Source of the DNA: Thermoascus crustaceus
Taxonomy: Eukaryota; Ascomycota; Eurotiomycetes; Eurotiales; Thermoascaceae
Assembly: GCA_001599835.1 (NCBI GenBank)
Contig: BCIC01000004.1
Location: 1,787,814-1,851,813 of the forward strand
Direction: 5' to 3'
DNA length: 64,000 nucleotides
A program made the translations under genes and the position numbers. Of this stretch, positions 1 to 11,262 are shown piece by piece. The stretch's first letter is position 1, and each line of letters opens with the position of its first letter. The notes below the pieces were generated by a model. That model ran no database searches. It was not told the origin of the DNA and saw only the letters and a list, made by a program, of their open reading frames with translations.

Positions 1-1117
1 ATAAGTTAAATATAAAGATTTAGAGCTTATTAAGAGGTGGTTTAAGCAATTTTATAATATTATTTAAAAACATAGAATTCTTAAGCAAGATATCTATAAT
101 ATAGATAAAACTAGTTTTATAAGTATAATTTTAATAGCTAAAGTTATCTATAAATTAGAAATATATAAGAGCTATATAAAAGCTATATAATTTGGAAATT
201 ATAAATAGATAACTGCAATTATTATAGTAAATATAGCTGAATAAATTCTATCTCTATAAATTATTCTTATAGTAAAGAATTATCAATTTTAGTAGTATAA
301 AGCTGTTTTAAACAATTACTAAATCAGTATTAGTTATAATAGCTAGACAAATAATATATTAGACTTTAAATAGCTTTAAAAGGTGTTTAGAAAGTATATA
401 GCTTCTTATACTATTAATAAATATTATCTGCTAATTCTTCAGTGAATAGTTATAGCAGTTATACTACTGCAGAACTTATTTCTTATATCTGCTTTAACTA
501 TTAGATGGGAGCTGCTATTTACTATTAAAATGTCTGTATAGCCAGAAGACTGTAGAGATAATACAGAATAAAGTTTATTTTATTAGTAAGAAAGATTTTA
601 TATATTAACTTAATCAGTAAAAGAAGCACATTCAACATCTCTAAAATTATTGAAATTAAATATCTTTAGTAATAAAGCAGGCAGTAGATAAAGTAATTAG
701 AAGTATAGAGATTACAATATAGAATATTATTCTATTATAATAAGAAGTTAATTAGCTTTATACTATATATCAATATTAAAAAAGAAAGTAAGAGATATTA
801 GTAGAAGCTTAACAGACATAGAAGAATAGCAACTTAATAAGAAGTAAGATTAATAGAAGTAGATACAGTTATTTAGACTATATAGAGCTTTAAAATATAG
901 TAATTATAATAAAACTAATTATAATTAGTTTAAATACTTTAGTAAATAGAGCTCTTTCTGTATATAGTTAAATAGATCTAATTATATTGTAATTAAAGCT
1001 TTAATATCTACTATATTAGTAGTTGCAATTTTTCTTTAAGAAGCTGAACTACTTAGTGTATGCCAGCATATTTATTACATCTTTTATAACCTCTTAATAT
1101 TAGCTGTTTTATATCTT
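1..1117. repeat. AT-rich RIP-decayed repeat DNA
   Basis: This stretch is extremely AT-rich, with dense TpA and almost no open reading frame. It holds degraded transposon sequence, including the transposase relic listed at 330-840. Nothing else in it could be identified. The composition matches the other transposon relics up to about 17.9 kb and differs sharply from the gene-bearing half of the window. Confidence 0.7.
330..840 (+). pseudogene. Decayed DDE_1 (Fot1/pogo-type) transposase relic, copy 1
   Basis: This segment aligns by eye with 4640-5150 in the same orientation; the two share long runs around 'agcttcttata' and 'gttatagcagttatac'. In the second copy, conceptual translation still shows a degraded LLILN-SYSS-AEF motif where the intact elements of this window have LLILDGHSSH-SAEF, the second catalytic aspartate region of DDE_1 transposases. 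Stops are scattered throughout and no termini were found. The differences fit C-to-T decay on either strand. Confidence 0.5.
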
Positions 1118-1907
1118 TAAAGTGTGCATACAGACACTTGATTAAGAATAAGATATGGCTTGGTTTCAACCATATTGACAAATTTGACTTTCTTGAGGCA
1201 TATCCACAAGCCCATACAGAGGTCTTTAGACCAGATACTATCAAGAATGCCTTTGCAGCTACTGGTCTAATTCTATTCAATCCAGAAAGAGTGCTTGGGC
1301 AGCTTAATATACAGCTTAAGACCCCTACACCACCAGGCAGTCAATCCACTAATTCTGTATTAAAAACTTCTTGTAATCTCAACCAACTGCAGAAGCAGGC
1401 ATCTACAATTAGGAAGCTTCTAAGGCATTATACACAGAGTCCTTTAAGCCCAACAAATACTGCATTTGAATCAGCTTGTTAAAAGATGTGAAATAGCAAT
1501 AAATAGTGCTATTCTTCTTGCCAAAGAAAATCAGGATCTACAGGCTGCACATAAGAAACAACAGCAAAAAGAGAAACAATCTAATTGGCAGATAGCTTAT
1601 ACAGAGGGCCTTTCTATTCAGGAAGCCTAAAAGCTTATACAATATAAGAATGAGACCTAAGAGACCCAAGAGGCTCTACCAGTTGAATCAGCATTATCTA
1701 CAGTTTAGCACTCTGTACAAGCACCACCACAATACAGTAATTATTATGTTATAGGATATAAAAGGTTGCAATATCCTAATCACAGTAGTAATTAGTTTTT
1801 ATATAGAAATATATTTTTTTGTGTCAAAAAACAGGCCTACTTTCAGTCATGGCTAGAATTGTGTAGGAGGTGCACAGCTCACTTGGGTGCATGGCTTGCT
1901 TGTGGAT
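1118..1907 (+). mobile_element. 3' fragment of a Fot1/pogo-like DNA transposon
   Basis: An open stretch at 1138-1482 encodes the C-terminal part of a DDE_1 transposase (NHIDKFDFLEAYPQAH, then AFAATGLILFNPERVL and LKTPTPPG). It is clearly homologous to the C-terminal third of the transposases at 2076-3745 and 13673-15349. After stops the reading continues to a ruined zinc knuckle (APPQYSNYY...GYKRLQYPNH) in which the metal-binding cysteines have become tyrosines, as G-to-A change would cause. The right end at 1907 is a terminal repeat ending in GTGGAT before TA, made of two 17-bp units. The 5' two thirds of the element are missing. Confidence 0.75.
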
Positions 1908-1953
1908 TATGTTATAATTAAATTCTTCTTAGTAATTGAAAGCTTATAATGTA

Positions 1954-3796
1954 ATTGGACACCAAGTGGGCCAGGACACTGAGTGGGCCACCAACCAACA
2001 CCTATTATATTAAATATCTAGTTATCTCACCACAACACCCCCTAAATTGAAGCTATATATATATAAAATAATTGCCTATCTGTTTGGGCAGCTGACTCTA
2101 GTATGACCTTGAATATTGCAGTTGCTGCACTGTGGTGGTGCATGTTTCCTAGGCTGCTTATCATCTTCCTCTATCCCCTCTGACTGCATCTGAGCAGCTT
2201 GCTGAGTAAGCTGCTGACCTTCTTCAGCAGTTAAAATACCCCCCATAGCAATATAGGATCTAGTCATCTCTCACTTATGTTTTTAATATTAATTTACTAT
2301 ATATAGCTGCTTAATTTCATGCTCTAAAAGCACTATATTATTTATTGCAATTTGGCAGCCCTTGATCACTTAATCAACTGCTTCACTAATTGGGCTAGAA
2401 GGACTGTGTGTACACTGTCACCAGAGGTGCTTAATAAGCTTTGCCTGCTTCTCCAGCTCCCTAGCATTCTTTGGTGTCTCAGCAGTCCAGCTAGATGATT
2501 GATTGCTATGGGATGTGCCTGGTGGAGTAGGTGTTTTCAACTGCATATGAAGCTGGTCAAGCACCTGCTCTGGTTTATATGGAACCAGGCCTCCTGCAGC
2601 AAATCCACTGCATATATTAGATGCTGTCAGGGCATGCAGGTGTACTTGCTGATAGATTGCAATAAAATCTTCCTTGTCAATATGATTGATGCTGTGCTGC
2701 ATATAGATCTGTGTTTCCTGCCCATATGCACATTTTAATAGGCCAAAGCAGGCAATATCAAGCAGCTGTAATAGATGTGATGTGGTGGAAGATATAGAGG
2801 AATGATCATCTCAGTGCAGAATTGATCAAATTCAGCAGATACATGGCTGCTATAGTCATCAAGAATTAGCAGACAATATCTCCCTGCTGTATAGGTTTTG
2901 GTATGTTTATCAAAAATATCCTTCAGCCAACATATCCCAAGCTTATCAGTGGTCCAGCCATTTTTACTAATCCTAATTGTCCAGCCCTTTGGCAGTTCTG
3001 GATACCAATTAGATTGATGATTCTGGGCTGCAAAGATAATCATTGGGGGCAGGGCCCAGCCAGCTGAATTGGCTCCTTCAATCACAGTTATCCATTCTTG
3101 ATTCCCTGGTTGAATTGCTCTAGGCCAGCCTCTTATCTTAGAGTCAGTAACAATCTTTGTAGTTGTTATTATTCTTATTCAAAAGTTAGTCTTATCAAAG
3201 TTGTAGATATCCTGTTCAGTAATACCAAATTGCTGTACAATCTCAAGAATACACTAAAATCACTCCCTGATAATCTTTGGATCCTCACATAGAGCCTGTT
3301 GATGATCATATCTGCAGCTATATTTTGATTTAAGCTCATTGTGGTGGTTGACAAATTGTTGCACCCATTTCTCACTAAGAGGGCTTGGGGATTTCAATCA
3401 GCTTGATAGTAGGAGACTGGCCATATCTTATACAGTGCTGATTCTTGATGGTAGGCCCTGTTGGTCCATGGATAAGATCCATTTTATAAGTGTAGATTCT
3501 TCAGTTGCAGTAAGCTTTTAACTATTTAGCTCTGCATCAATATATGCAGAACACCTATATATACAGTAGGTCAATGTAGATTGCTTCACATTATATGCTT
3601 TTGCAGCTGCTTAAATGCTTTTTATTTGACCTGATTGAATTGCTTTGATGGCAAGCAAAATATGGCCCTCTTGCTGAACTGCTGAATCTGTTTGTTTTGC
3701 TTGTTTTGGTGGCATATTTGTAGTTGAAGTTGATGAATATGTCATGTTGGTTGGTTACATGGCCTGCTTGGTGTCCTGGCCTGCTTGGTGTCTGAT
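1954..3796 (-). mobile_element. Full-length Fot1/pogo-like transposon, RIP-inactivated
   Basis: The element is 1843 bp, bounded by inverted repeats starting ATTGGACACC and ending GGTGTCTGAT, with TA on both sides (1952-1953 and 3797-3798), the target duplication of Tc1/mariner-superfamily elements. Each terminus has two tandem 17-bp units of the GGACACCRAG..GGCCA type. It belongs to the same subfamily as 13622-15470 and 8194-9264. Its single gene runs on the minus strand and is broken by many stops. Confidence 0.9.
2076..3745 (-). pseudogene. Fot1/pogo-like DDE_1 transposase pseudogene with intact CCHC knuckle
   Basis: The reading starts at ATG 3745 (MTYSSTSTTNMPPKQAKQ) and covers an N-terminal helix-turn-helix region (EGHILLAIKAIQSGQ), then the DDE_1 core and a C-terminal zinc knuckle C-x2-C-x4-H-x4-C (CSNCNIQGHTRVSC, near 2078-2125). 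Open pieces are 2735-3085 and 2418-2702. Several internal stops come from CAA or CAG to TAA or TAG and TGG to TAG, the RIP signature. The second catalytic motif reads LDDYSSH in place of LDGHSSH, again G-to-A type change, so the enzyme would be dead even without the stops. This copy keeps the best zinc knuckle of the window. Confidence 0.85.
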
Positions 3797-3798
3797 TA

Positions 3799-4093
3799 CA
3801 TTATCTATTAGTATAACTTTTATATTAATTCTTGCTGCTATTAATTCTGTTATGTAGTATTAACTATGAAATATTAAAAATATATGCTACTTTAGCAGAA
3901 TTACTGACTTAATTCTTTTTAATTACTGATATAGCTAATAAGATTCTCCCTTCTTGTTCAATCAAATTCTTTGACTTTTTATGCTGTTCTGGTAGCATAG
4001 TGGTGGTTTAAATAGCATCAAATAATAAATCTTAATGTGGTTGTATTGAGTGCATGGCTTAGTGGGGAACACAGCTTAGTAGTGGATTATATT
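3799..4093 (-). mobile_element. 5' end fragment of another pogo-like transposon
   Basis: On the minus strand, after a terminus that starts ATCCACTACTAAGC at 4093 next to TA, a decayed N-terminal transposase can be read (MLPEQHKKSKN, EQEGRILLAISVIKK). It parallels EGHILLAIKAIQSG of the intact elements. The terminus again consists of ATC plus two 17-bp units. The fragment stops where element 1954-3796 begins, so that element may have landed inside it; the other half was not found. Confidence 0.55.
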
Positions 4094-4639
4094 ATCTTTT
4101 AACTACTGCTTATAAACCTGCAGATAGTGAATAGATTGTAAAAACCTTTTATACTACTACTGAAGTGTAAAAGCAGATAGAGCTTATTAAGCAGCTTATT
4201 AATTATAACTTTTAAAACTCTTTAAAACTATCTATCAGCTAGTAAAAGTAGCTGAATCTACTATATGAAAAGTTCTCCTAGTAGATTAGAAGGTAAAGAA
4301 GCTTTATACAGCAAATAAAAAATAAAAGTAAGTGTTTAGTCTTTAGATCTTATATTGCTACTAAAAGTATTCTAACAGAGTCTGAAGATTAGCAACTTGC
4401 TTAAAAAGCTATAGATAATAGACTTAATAGAATCAGTTTTCAAAAAGTATATGCTATTATAATGTAGTAACTGCTATTAAATTAGTTATATTAGAATTAG
4501 CTGCTCTAGTAAATCTAGATAATTAAAAAATCTTTGCATTAATTTAGTTATATAGTAGTAAGATATTATAGTTTTCAATCTTAGTTAAAATTATGTTTAG
4601 CTGTCTTGCTTAGATATCTCACTTGTAAATTATGTTAAG
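4094..4639. repeat. AT-rich decayed sequence, no identifiable gene
   Basis: No ORF, RNA gene or terminal repeat was recognised here. The composition is that of RIP-decayed repeat DNA. Confidence 0.4.
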
Positions 4640-5150
4640 TCAATATTAGTGATAATAACTGGATAAATAATATATTAGATCTTAAATAGCTTTAAGAGAT
4701 ATTTAAAAAGTATATAGCTTCTTATATTATTAGTAGGTATTATCTGCTAATTCTGAATAGTTATAGCAGTTATACTACTGCAGAATTTAATAAATTCTAT
4801 ATAGAAATTTATTATCTGCTTTAACTATTAAATATAAGCACTTTTTGCTATTAAAATGGCTATATAGCTAGAAGCCAGCAGAGATAATACAGAATAGAGT
4901 TTATTCTATTAAGAAAGATTTTCTATATATCTATTTTACAGTCTATTAACAAGCTTTATCAGCAGCAAATATTTAAAATAGATTTGCTATAACTAGTCTA
5001 ATTCTATTATTGTCTGAGAGAGTGCTTTTAAAGCTTTATATTAAACTGAAAACACTAACACTATTATTAATAGCATATAGTAATTAGTTTATTAATTCAG
5101 AAAAAATATCAGCTAATATATATTAATTTAATTAGCAAAAGAAGCAAATT
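4640..5150 (+). pseudogene. Decayed DDE_1 transposase relic, copy 2
   Basis: This is the second copy of the relic at 330-840, in direct orientation. Conceptual translation with stops gives RYYLLILNSYSS...AEFNKFY near 4738-4800. Further on, near 5010-5070, it gives remnants resembling the GLIL..SERVL and LKTLT segments of the intact transposases. No terminal repeats were assigned. Confidence 0.5.
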
Positions 5151-5429
5151 CAATATCTTTAAAATTATTAAAATTAAATATCTTCTTCAATAATAAAGTA
5201 AACAGTAAATAAGATAATTAGAAGTATAGAGATTATAATATAGAATATTATTCTATTATAATAAGAAGTTAATTAGCTTTATGCTTTAAATTAATATTAA
5301 AAAAGAAAGAGATATTATAACACTTTATTTAAACTGATAGAAGCTTAATAGGCATAGAAGAACAGTTTTAAGTAACTTTTTACCTTATTTAGATCTGAAA
5401 CTGATTAAACAAGAATATACTGAAAATTT

Positions 5430-6480
5430 ACTAGTATCTATTGCTGATCTAAGAACTTTTCTCTATATAGTTATAAAAATAAAGCTTAAACTATTATACT
5501 GCTATGCTGTATAAATAGATTATAGTAAGTATAATCTTTCAGTTTTTGCTGGAAATTTTCTAGAAGTTAAAGAAAAAAAGAGCTTTGATTAAGAGATAAA
5601 TAGATTTCTTTTAGTTACTATAAATAGAAATTAGATTTTACTATTTTAGTTCTTAGACTGGAGTTAGTTTACTAAGTTTTGAGTTGCCAGATTTAATATA
5701 TTAATTATATTTATACTAGCTTATAATTTAAGTATATAAATTTATTTCTAAGGCTTTAGTCTTTTATTAATTTAGTTTTAAAGTTTATTCTATAGCTAAT
5801 TGACCTGCTTCTATAAAGTAGTATTCTTACTAGTATAAGTCTATAACTAGCTCTGCAATTATTTAATTTATTCTTTAAGATTATAAAAAGTCTAGACTAC
5901 TTTAAAATATAAAAAATTAAATACTGTAGAGATTTACACTTTACACTTTATCTATAAAAATCTAGATAATTTCTTATAAGTAATATATTGTAATAAACAA
6001 TTCAGATAGCTAAAACTTTCTAGTATCTGAATATAGATATCTGTTTTCTTACATTTTATAGCAGGCCTAAAACTTAGATTAAAAGCTTACTAAGTTTATT
6101 TTAAAAACAGAAGCAAAAAGTGCAGATAAGAGCTATATAATAAACTATTATTACTAGCAATATTCTACTATTACTATTTTAATTAACTTTAAGATTCTGA
6201 ATTTGTGTGTAAGTATTATTTTATATATTGGTTTCTGCTCTGAGGTTCTGTTTACTAAGTTACAAATAATCCGAATTATAAATAATCTATAGATTATATA
6301 ATTATTCTCTCTCAACTTATCAGCCTTGCTGATAGTCTCTAGACTGTGCTATAACAAGATCTTAGTCTAAAATAATAGTATTAAAAGACTATCTTATTTA
6401 GCTATATTTTATATTATGTAGTCTTATAATAAAATATAAATATTAATTTTATTTAGTTTATTTACTATTATAAAGACAGA
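5430..6480. repeat. Unidentified repeat family, copy A
   Basis: This segment resembles 15690-16640 over most of its length and 16790-17260 over its first part, all in the same orientation. Shared landmarks include the 'gttataaaaataaag' block, the 'aagtttattctatag' block and the 'ctgctt..taaagtagtattctta' block. It is heavily AT-shifted and no protein family could be read in any frame. It could be a retroelement remnant, a solo LTR or a non-autonomous element. Confidence 0.45.
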
Positions 6481-6656
6481 ATTATAGCTATACTAGTTCT
6501 TAAAAAGCTTTAAGAATTATTAAAATATATTTCTATAACTAGTTAAATGTAAACAGTAGCTATAATGTTTTTAAAAGCTTATTATATATAATTTTTAACT
6601 TTATTAATATATCTAATATTTAGCTATATATTAATTAATATTTTAAGTTATATTTA

Positions 6657-6684
6657 TGCGCTCTACCAACTGAGCTATGTGAGC
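6657..6684 (-). pseudogene. 5' half of a tRNA (truncated)
   Basis: On the minus strand the sequence GCTCACA TA GCTC AGTTGGTA GAGC GC matches a tRNA 5' end: 7-nt acceptor strand, positions 8-9, and a perfect GCTC/GAGC D-stem enclosing an AGTTGGTA loop, which also matches an A-box. After that it runs directly into AT-rich repeat DNA. There is no anticodon arm, T-arm or 3' acceptor strand, so it cannot be a functional tRNA. Confidence 0.6.
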
Positions 6685-6860
6685 TGTGATTGGATGATAG
6701 CGACATAGCATAAAAGCCTTATTAGGCAAAACAAAGATCGTATAATTGAAATGATTCACTACCACAAGCGATAACAGTAATATCTCTCAAGAAGTGGGCC
6801 TGGTAATTTATAAGGTCTACTATAGGCCTGTAGTGATAATCTCTTAGCCTACTTTGTGTT
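6685..6860. other. Small island of less AT-rich DNA beside the tRNA fragment
   Basis: The roughly 175 bp next to the tRNA half have a more balanced composition than the flanks on both sides. No ORF or RNA fold was recognised. The island may be single-copy DNA that escaped RIP between repeats. Confidence 0.3.
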
Positions 6861-7657
6861 ATATTTAGCTAGTAGTATTTATCTATAACTGGTTTTCTAA
6901 TTTTATTTTTTAAGTAGTAGAGATCTAATAATATATTTTATTTAAAAGCTAAGTTTAAAGATTTCTCTTTTTTATACTACTAGTTCAAATTATATAATAA
7001 TAATCTTTTTCTAAACAATTAAAGGGTCTATTCTGCTATTTAAAAGTTTATTTAAAATTTATAAATTTAGCTAGTTTAATAAATAGTACTAAAGATAAAT
7101 TTTCTAAATTAATACTAGCTCTATTAAAGATTTTTATTTTTGATATTATTTAGAAATTAAGCTAGTTAGTTTTTTAAAGCTAATATATTCTATTTTAAAA
7201 ATTTATTATATTAGCTATCTAAATAAAATATTAGCCAGAGAATTCTGCTTATTTAAATAATATTAAATAATAAAGTAAAATTAAATATTCTTTTTGTTTA
7301 GTCTACAAAAAGATTAAAATCTTTATAATTATAAAGTATTTTAAAATTTAGTAATTAGTTAAAATATTAAAAATTTTTATAAGTTTTCTTAACTTTAATA
7401 ACTCTAAATAATAAAGCTTTTCATTATATATTCTATAATTATATTTTATAAATATAATATATTATCTTTAAAAAATATGTTATAGTGCTATTATTAATAT
7501 TAATATTTAATTAAAAGTATTTTAGTATCTATTTTATCTAAAATGTTAATTTCTAATTTAATAACTTAATAGAAAATAATAAATTAAAATTAAAATAAAC
7601 ATTAGTCTTCTAAGCTTCTTAAATACTTATAGATATTAGAAGTTAAAAAGTATAATA
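6861..7657. repeat. Extremely AT-rich decayed sequence
   Basis: No gene, RNA or terminal repeat could be recognised. The stretch is low-complexity AT with frequent TTAA and TATA steps, typical of heavily RIP-mutated repeats. Confidence 0.4.
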
Positions 7658-7659
7658 TA

Positions 7660-9663
7660 ATCTATAAGCAAGCAAGATATATGTGAGACACCTTCCCACC
7701 ACATACTATATTTAATAACTAAATTATATGACAGCAACCTCTGAAATTAAGACTATACACACTATATATTAATTGCTTAACAGCTAAGATATACTCTAAC
7801 AGTATTTTCTAATAAATTATATATACTGCACTGCAGTGGTGCCTGCTTTGATAGCTGTAGATTTAACTACTTAGCTACCTCTTTCTGTCTTTAATTAGCT
7901 TCTTAAGCACATTGCAGTTCTTCAGCACCTGTTAAGTGTAATTAAATTAGATACTGAGTTCAGAAACTAAGTGAGCCACCTGATTCTTAAATATTATTAG
8001 ATATTTAACTATTTAACTACACCACTTCTAGAGCTATTTCCATATTAAATAATTGCCTATTTACTAGAGCAACTAACTTTAGATATTTGTTACTTCTTTA
8101 GTTCTGAGTTAAAATGGTAGCTTGGTCTAAGGTAGAGAGGCTTGGGCTTTATAGGTCAAACAATAAACTAACTAATAGAGATAATATAATGTAATCAGAC
8201 ACAGAGTTAGAACACTGAGTAGGCCACCAACCAACACCTATTATATTAAATATCTAGTTATTTCACCACAACACTCTCTAAATTAAAGCTATATATATAC
8301 ACATAAAATAATTGTGTATTTGTTTGAGCAGCTAACTTGTATAATCTTGAATATTGCAGTTGCTGCACTGCAGTAATACACATTTTCTAGGCCATTTATT
8401 ATCTTTCTCTACTCTCTCTGACTGTATCTAAGCAGCTTGCTAAGTGAGCTGCTAATCTTCTTTAGCAGTTATACTCTCTATACTAATATAGAATCTATTA
8501 CTCATAATTTTTAATATTAATTTACTATATATAGCTGCTTAATTTTATACTCTAAAAATATTATATTATTTATTGTAATTTAGCAGCTTTTAATTATTTA
8601 ATTAACTATTTTACTAATTAAGCTGGAAGAATTCACTAGAGATGCTTAATAAGCTTTATCTGCTTCTCCAGATTTCTAGCATTCTTTAATATCTTAGCAG
8701 TCCAGCTAGATAATACTAAATTACTATACAATTTTAACAATATACTAAAATTACTTTTTAATAATCTTTTTAAATTCTTATTAATAATTATATTATAGCT
8801 ATATTTTAATTTAAGCTTATTATAGCAGCTAATAAATTATTATACTTATTTCTTACTAAAAGAGTAAAAATTTTAATCAGCTTAATAGTAGAAGACTAGC
8901 TATATCTTATATATGCTAATTCTTAATAGTAGGCTCTGTTAGTCTATAGATAAGATCTATTTTATAAGTGTAGATTTTTCAGTTGCAGTAAGCTTTTAAC
9001 TATCTAGCTCAGTATTAATATATGCAGGACATCAATATATGCAGTAGATTAATATAGATTACTTTATATATATTTTTATAGCTGCTTGAATACTTTATTC
9101 AATCTGATTAAATTACTTTAATGGCAAGCAAGATACAGCTCCCTTACTAAACTGCTAAATCCACTTATTTTGCTTATTTTGGTGGCATATTTGTAGTTGA
9201 AGTTGATAGATATACCATATCAGTTATGTGGCCTGCTGGTGTTCTGGCCCACTTGGTGTTCAATTATATTGATATTAATTACTTAATCTGATAGTATATC
9301 TCTATACCATAAAACTTGATGCATCTTTTCTGCAAATATAATTATAGAAGTATATTAATCTAGAAATATTATTTAACAAGTAGACTCTTCAGTAGATTAT
9401 TTTTTAATTGTTTAATGTGGAATTAACACATGCAGTACAACTACAAAGGTAATAAGCCAGAGTTGAATAAGGCAATATAGCTATACAGCTGCTCAGATAC
9501 CTAATATTTAACTATCTTGAATAGATTTAATAGCTAGAAGCAATCTGCCATCTATTTAAGCTAAAACTTCTGCTTTTTTAGATAGCATCTTAATAATTGA
9601 AGCTGTTAAACATATTGCATAGTAGAGAGGTGTCTTGCTTATATATCTTACTTGCTTACAGAT
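7660..9663 (-). mobile_element. Pogo-like element with another transposon nested inside
   Basis: Matching inverted termini are visible: ATCTATAAGCAAGCAAGATA at 7660 and its counterpart TATCTTACTTGCTTACAGAT ending at 9663, each flanked by TA. The outer element is only about 930 bp once the nested copy (8194-9264 plus TA) is removed, so it is itself internally deleted. Near 9420-9620 the minus strand keeps a decayed transposase N-terminus (LLLAIKSIQ-like), which places the 5' end of its gene at the right. A decayed zinc-knuckle region can be guessed near 7800-7870. Confidence 0.7.
8194..9264 (-). mobile_element. Internally deleted Fot1/pogo-like element nested in 7660-9663
   Basis: The left end starts ATCAGACACAGAG and the right end finishes ACTTGGTGTTCAAT, with TA on both sides. 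The sequence follows element 1954-3796 closely. At about 8725, however, it jumps from the position equivalent to about 2495 to that equivalent to about 3225, losing roughly 730-770 bp that include the catalytic core. No ORF survives. It is a 1071-bp deletion derivative that could only have moved with transposase supplied in trans. Confidence 0.8.
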
Positions 9664-9665
9664 TA

Positions 9666-9970
9666 CATTTTTTTTATATAAGATTAAATGAAGATTTAGT
9701 AATATAGCTATAATTTTAAATAAACTAATAATAAAAATTATAAAATTGTAAAAATTATATTTTTTAAATATAATTAAATTTTTAATATCTTTAAATTAAT
9801 CTATTCTATTAATATCTATAATAAAGTTTTTAAGTATTTAGTTTAAGTAACATAAATTGTATATTCTTTACTATATATAGCTTTATAAAATTAATTTATT
9901 TTTAGTAATACATTTTAATACTTAAGTTTATTTAAAAGTAAACTAGTACATTATTAATAAATATTAATGT
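9666..9970. repeat. AT-rich spacer without recognisable features
   Basis: Only AT-rich decayed sequence was seen between the TA flanks of the elements at 7660-9663 and 9972-11262. Confidence 0.35.
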
Positions 9971-9971
9971 A

Positions 9972-11262
9972 ATCCACAACCGAGCAAGCCACCCAACCAA
10001 GCAAGCCACCTGAACATGATTTTTGCTGTGGTCAAAAGCCATGAGATATCTTTACTACAGAATCAAACCAAAGCAAAAATTATTTGAATATTTGAATTAT
10101 CTAGGTCTATTAGGACAGCTTATTCTAATATAACCAACTTGATGGCAATTACTATATTGTGGTGGCACACACTTTTTAGGAACTCTTATTGATTCCATTA
10201 CCTGTATAGCTTCTTGGGCAAGTTGCTGGCCTTCAGCATCTGTTAGAGCATCTTCAGTAGCAATAAAAGATCTAGAGATTGCATACTTTCACTTCTGCTT
10301 CTTATTTGCTGTGTGCAGCCCTTTTATCTCCTGATCTAGGAGAAGGACCTTATATATAGTAGATTCAGCTGCCTTTGCAAGCTGATGGATAACCTCAGTT
10401 GGAGGACTTTGGGAGTTGCACTGAATAAGCTGCTTGATAAGCTCCATCTGTCTTTGCACCTCAGTAGTAGTATAAGAGGTCTTTGCAGTCCATTCAATAT
10501 CTGCAGGTCTATAAGCAGTACTAGGGGGTGTGATATTCTTGATAGTAAGCTTATCTAGTACCCTTTGGGGGTCCAAAGGAACTAAACCAGAAGCTGCAAA
10601 TCCACTGTAGATATTCTTTGATGATAAGGCCTTTCTTGATTCTCTATAAAGATCAAGAAAATTTTCCTTATCAATGTGATAAATGCCATTTTGAATGCTT
10701 CTCATCACCTCTATTCTATATGCCTCCTTTAGGGGTGCAAAGCAGCCAACATCAAGGGGTTGCAGTTTATCAGATGAATAAGAAGACATATAAAGAGGGA
10801 TAATTTGATAATTCTTGCAGAAAAGATCAAACTCTGCTGATTCATGGCTAGCATGGCCATCAAGAATCAAAAGCTGATATTTCCCAATTATACAAGCCAT
10901 AGTATGCTTTTCAAAGACCTTTTCTAACCATAAAATTTTAAGGTTATTATTTGTCCACCCATTATCACTCAGGCTGATTAGCCAGTCAGGGTTGATATCT
11001 TGATACCATTGAGATTGGTGGACCTTGCCGGAGAAGATGATCATAGGAGGGAGAGGCCATCCAGAGGCATTAATACATTCAATAACAGTGACCCATTCAT
11101 AATTCCCTGGCTGTATAGCTTGTATGTGGCTTGTTTAATAACAGAATGCAGTAATAATCTTTGCTGTATAGGCTACACCCATTTAAAAGTCAGTCTCATC
11201 AAAGTTGTAGATATCTTGTTCAAGAATACCATATTTTACTATGGTATTCTTAACAAGACTAA
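9972..11262 (-). mobile_element. Truncated pogo-like transposon of a second subfamily
   Basis: The left terminus reads ATCCACAACCGAGCAAGCC next to TA at 9970-9971 and again contains ATC plus two 17-bp units. The minus-strand gene can be followed from the zinc knuckle through the DDE core, then stops around 11262, where unrelated AT-rich sequence starts. The matching right terminus and the N-terminal quarter of the transposase are missing. Decay is milder than in neighbouring copies, leaving a 251-codon open frame. Confidence 0.8.
10097..11262 (-). pseudogene. Truncated DDE_1 transposase pseudogene
   Basis: From the truncated 5' side the reading begins LVKNTIVKYGILEQDIYNFD, which holds the first catalytic aspartate. 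A stop follows shortly after (ETDF*). The long open part at 10289-11044 contains QLLILDGHASHESAEF with the second catalytic aspartate, the LQPLDVGCFAPLK segment, and GFAASGLVPLDPQRVL. A TGA at 10289, probably from CGA, separates it from the C-terminal zinc knuckle (YSNCHQVGYIRISC), in which the first Cys and the His are both Tyr. The protein is diverged from, but clearly related to, the 13673-15349 transposase. Confidence 0.8.

Noticed and set aside
6983..6996. AGTTCAAAT-like string as a decayed B-box pairing with the tRNA half to make a SINE
   Set aside because: It is on the opposite strand to the tRNA half and about 300 bp away, so it cannot be the B-box of the same promoter.
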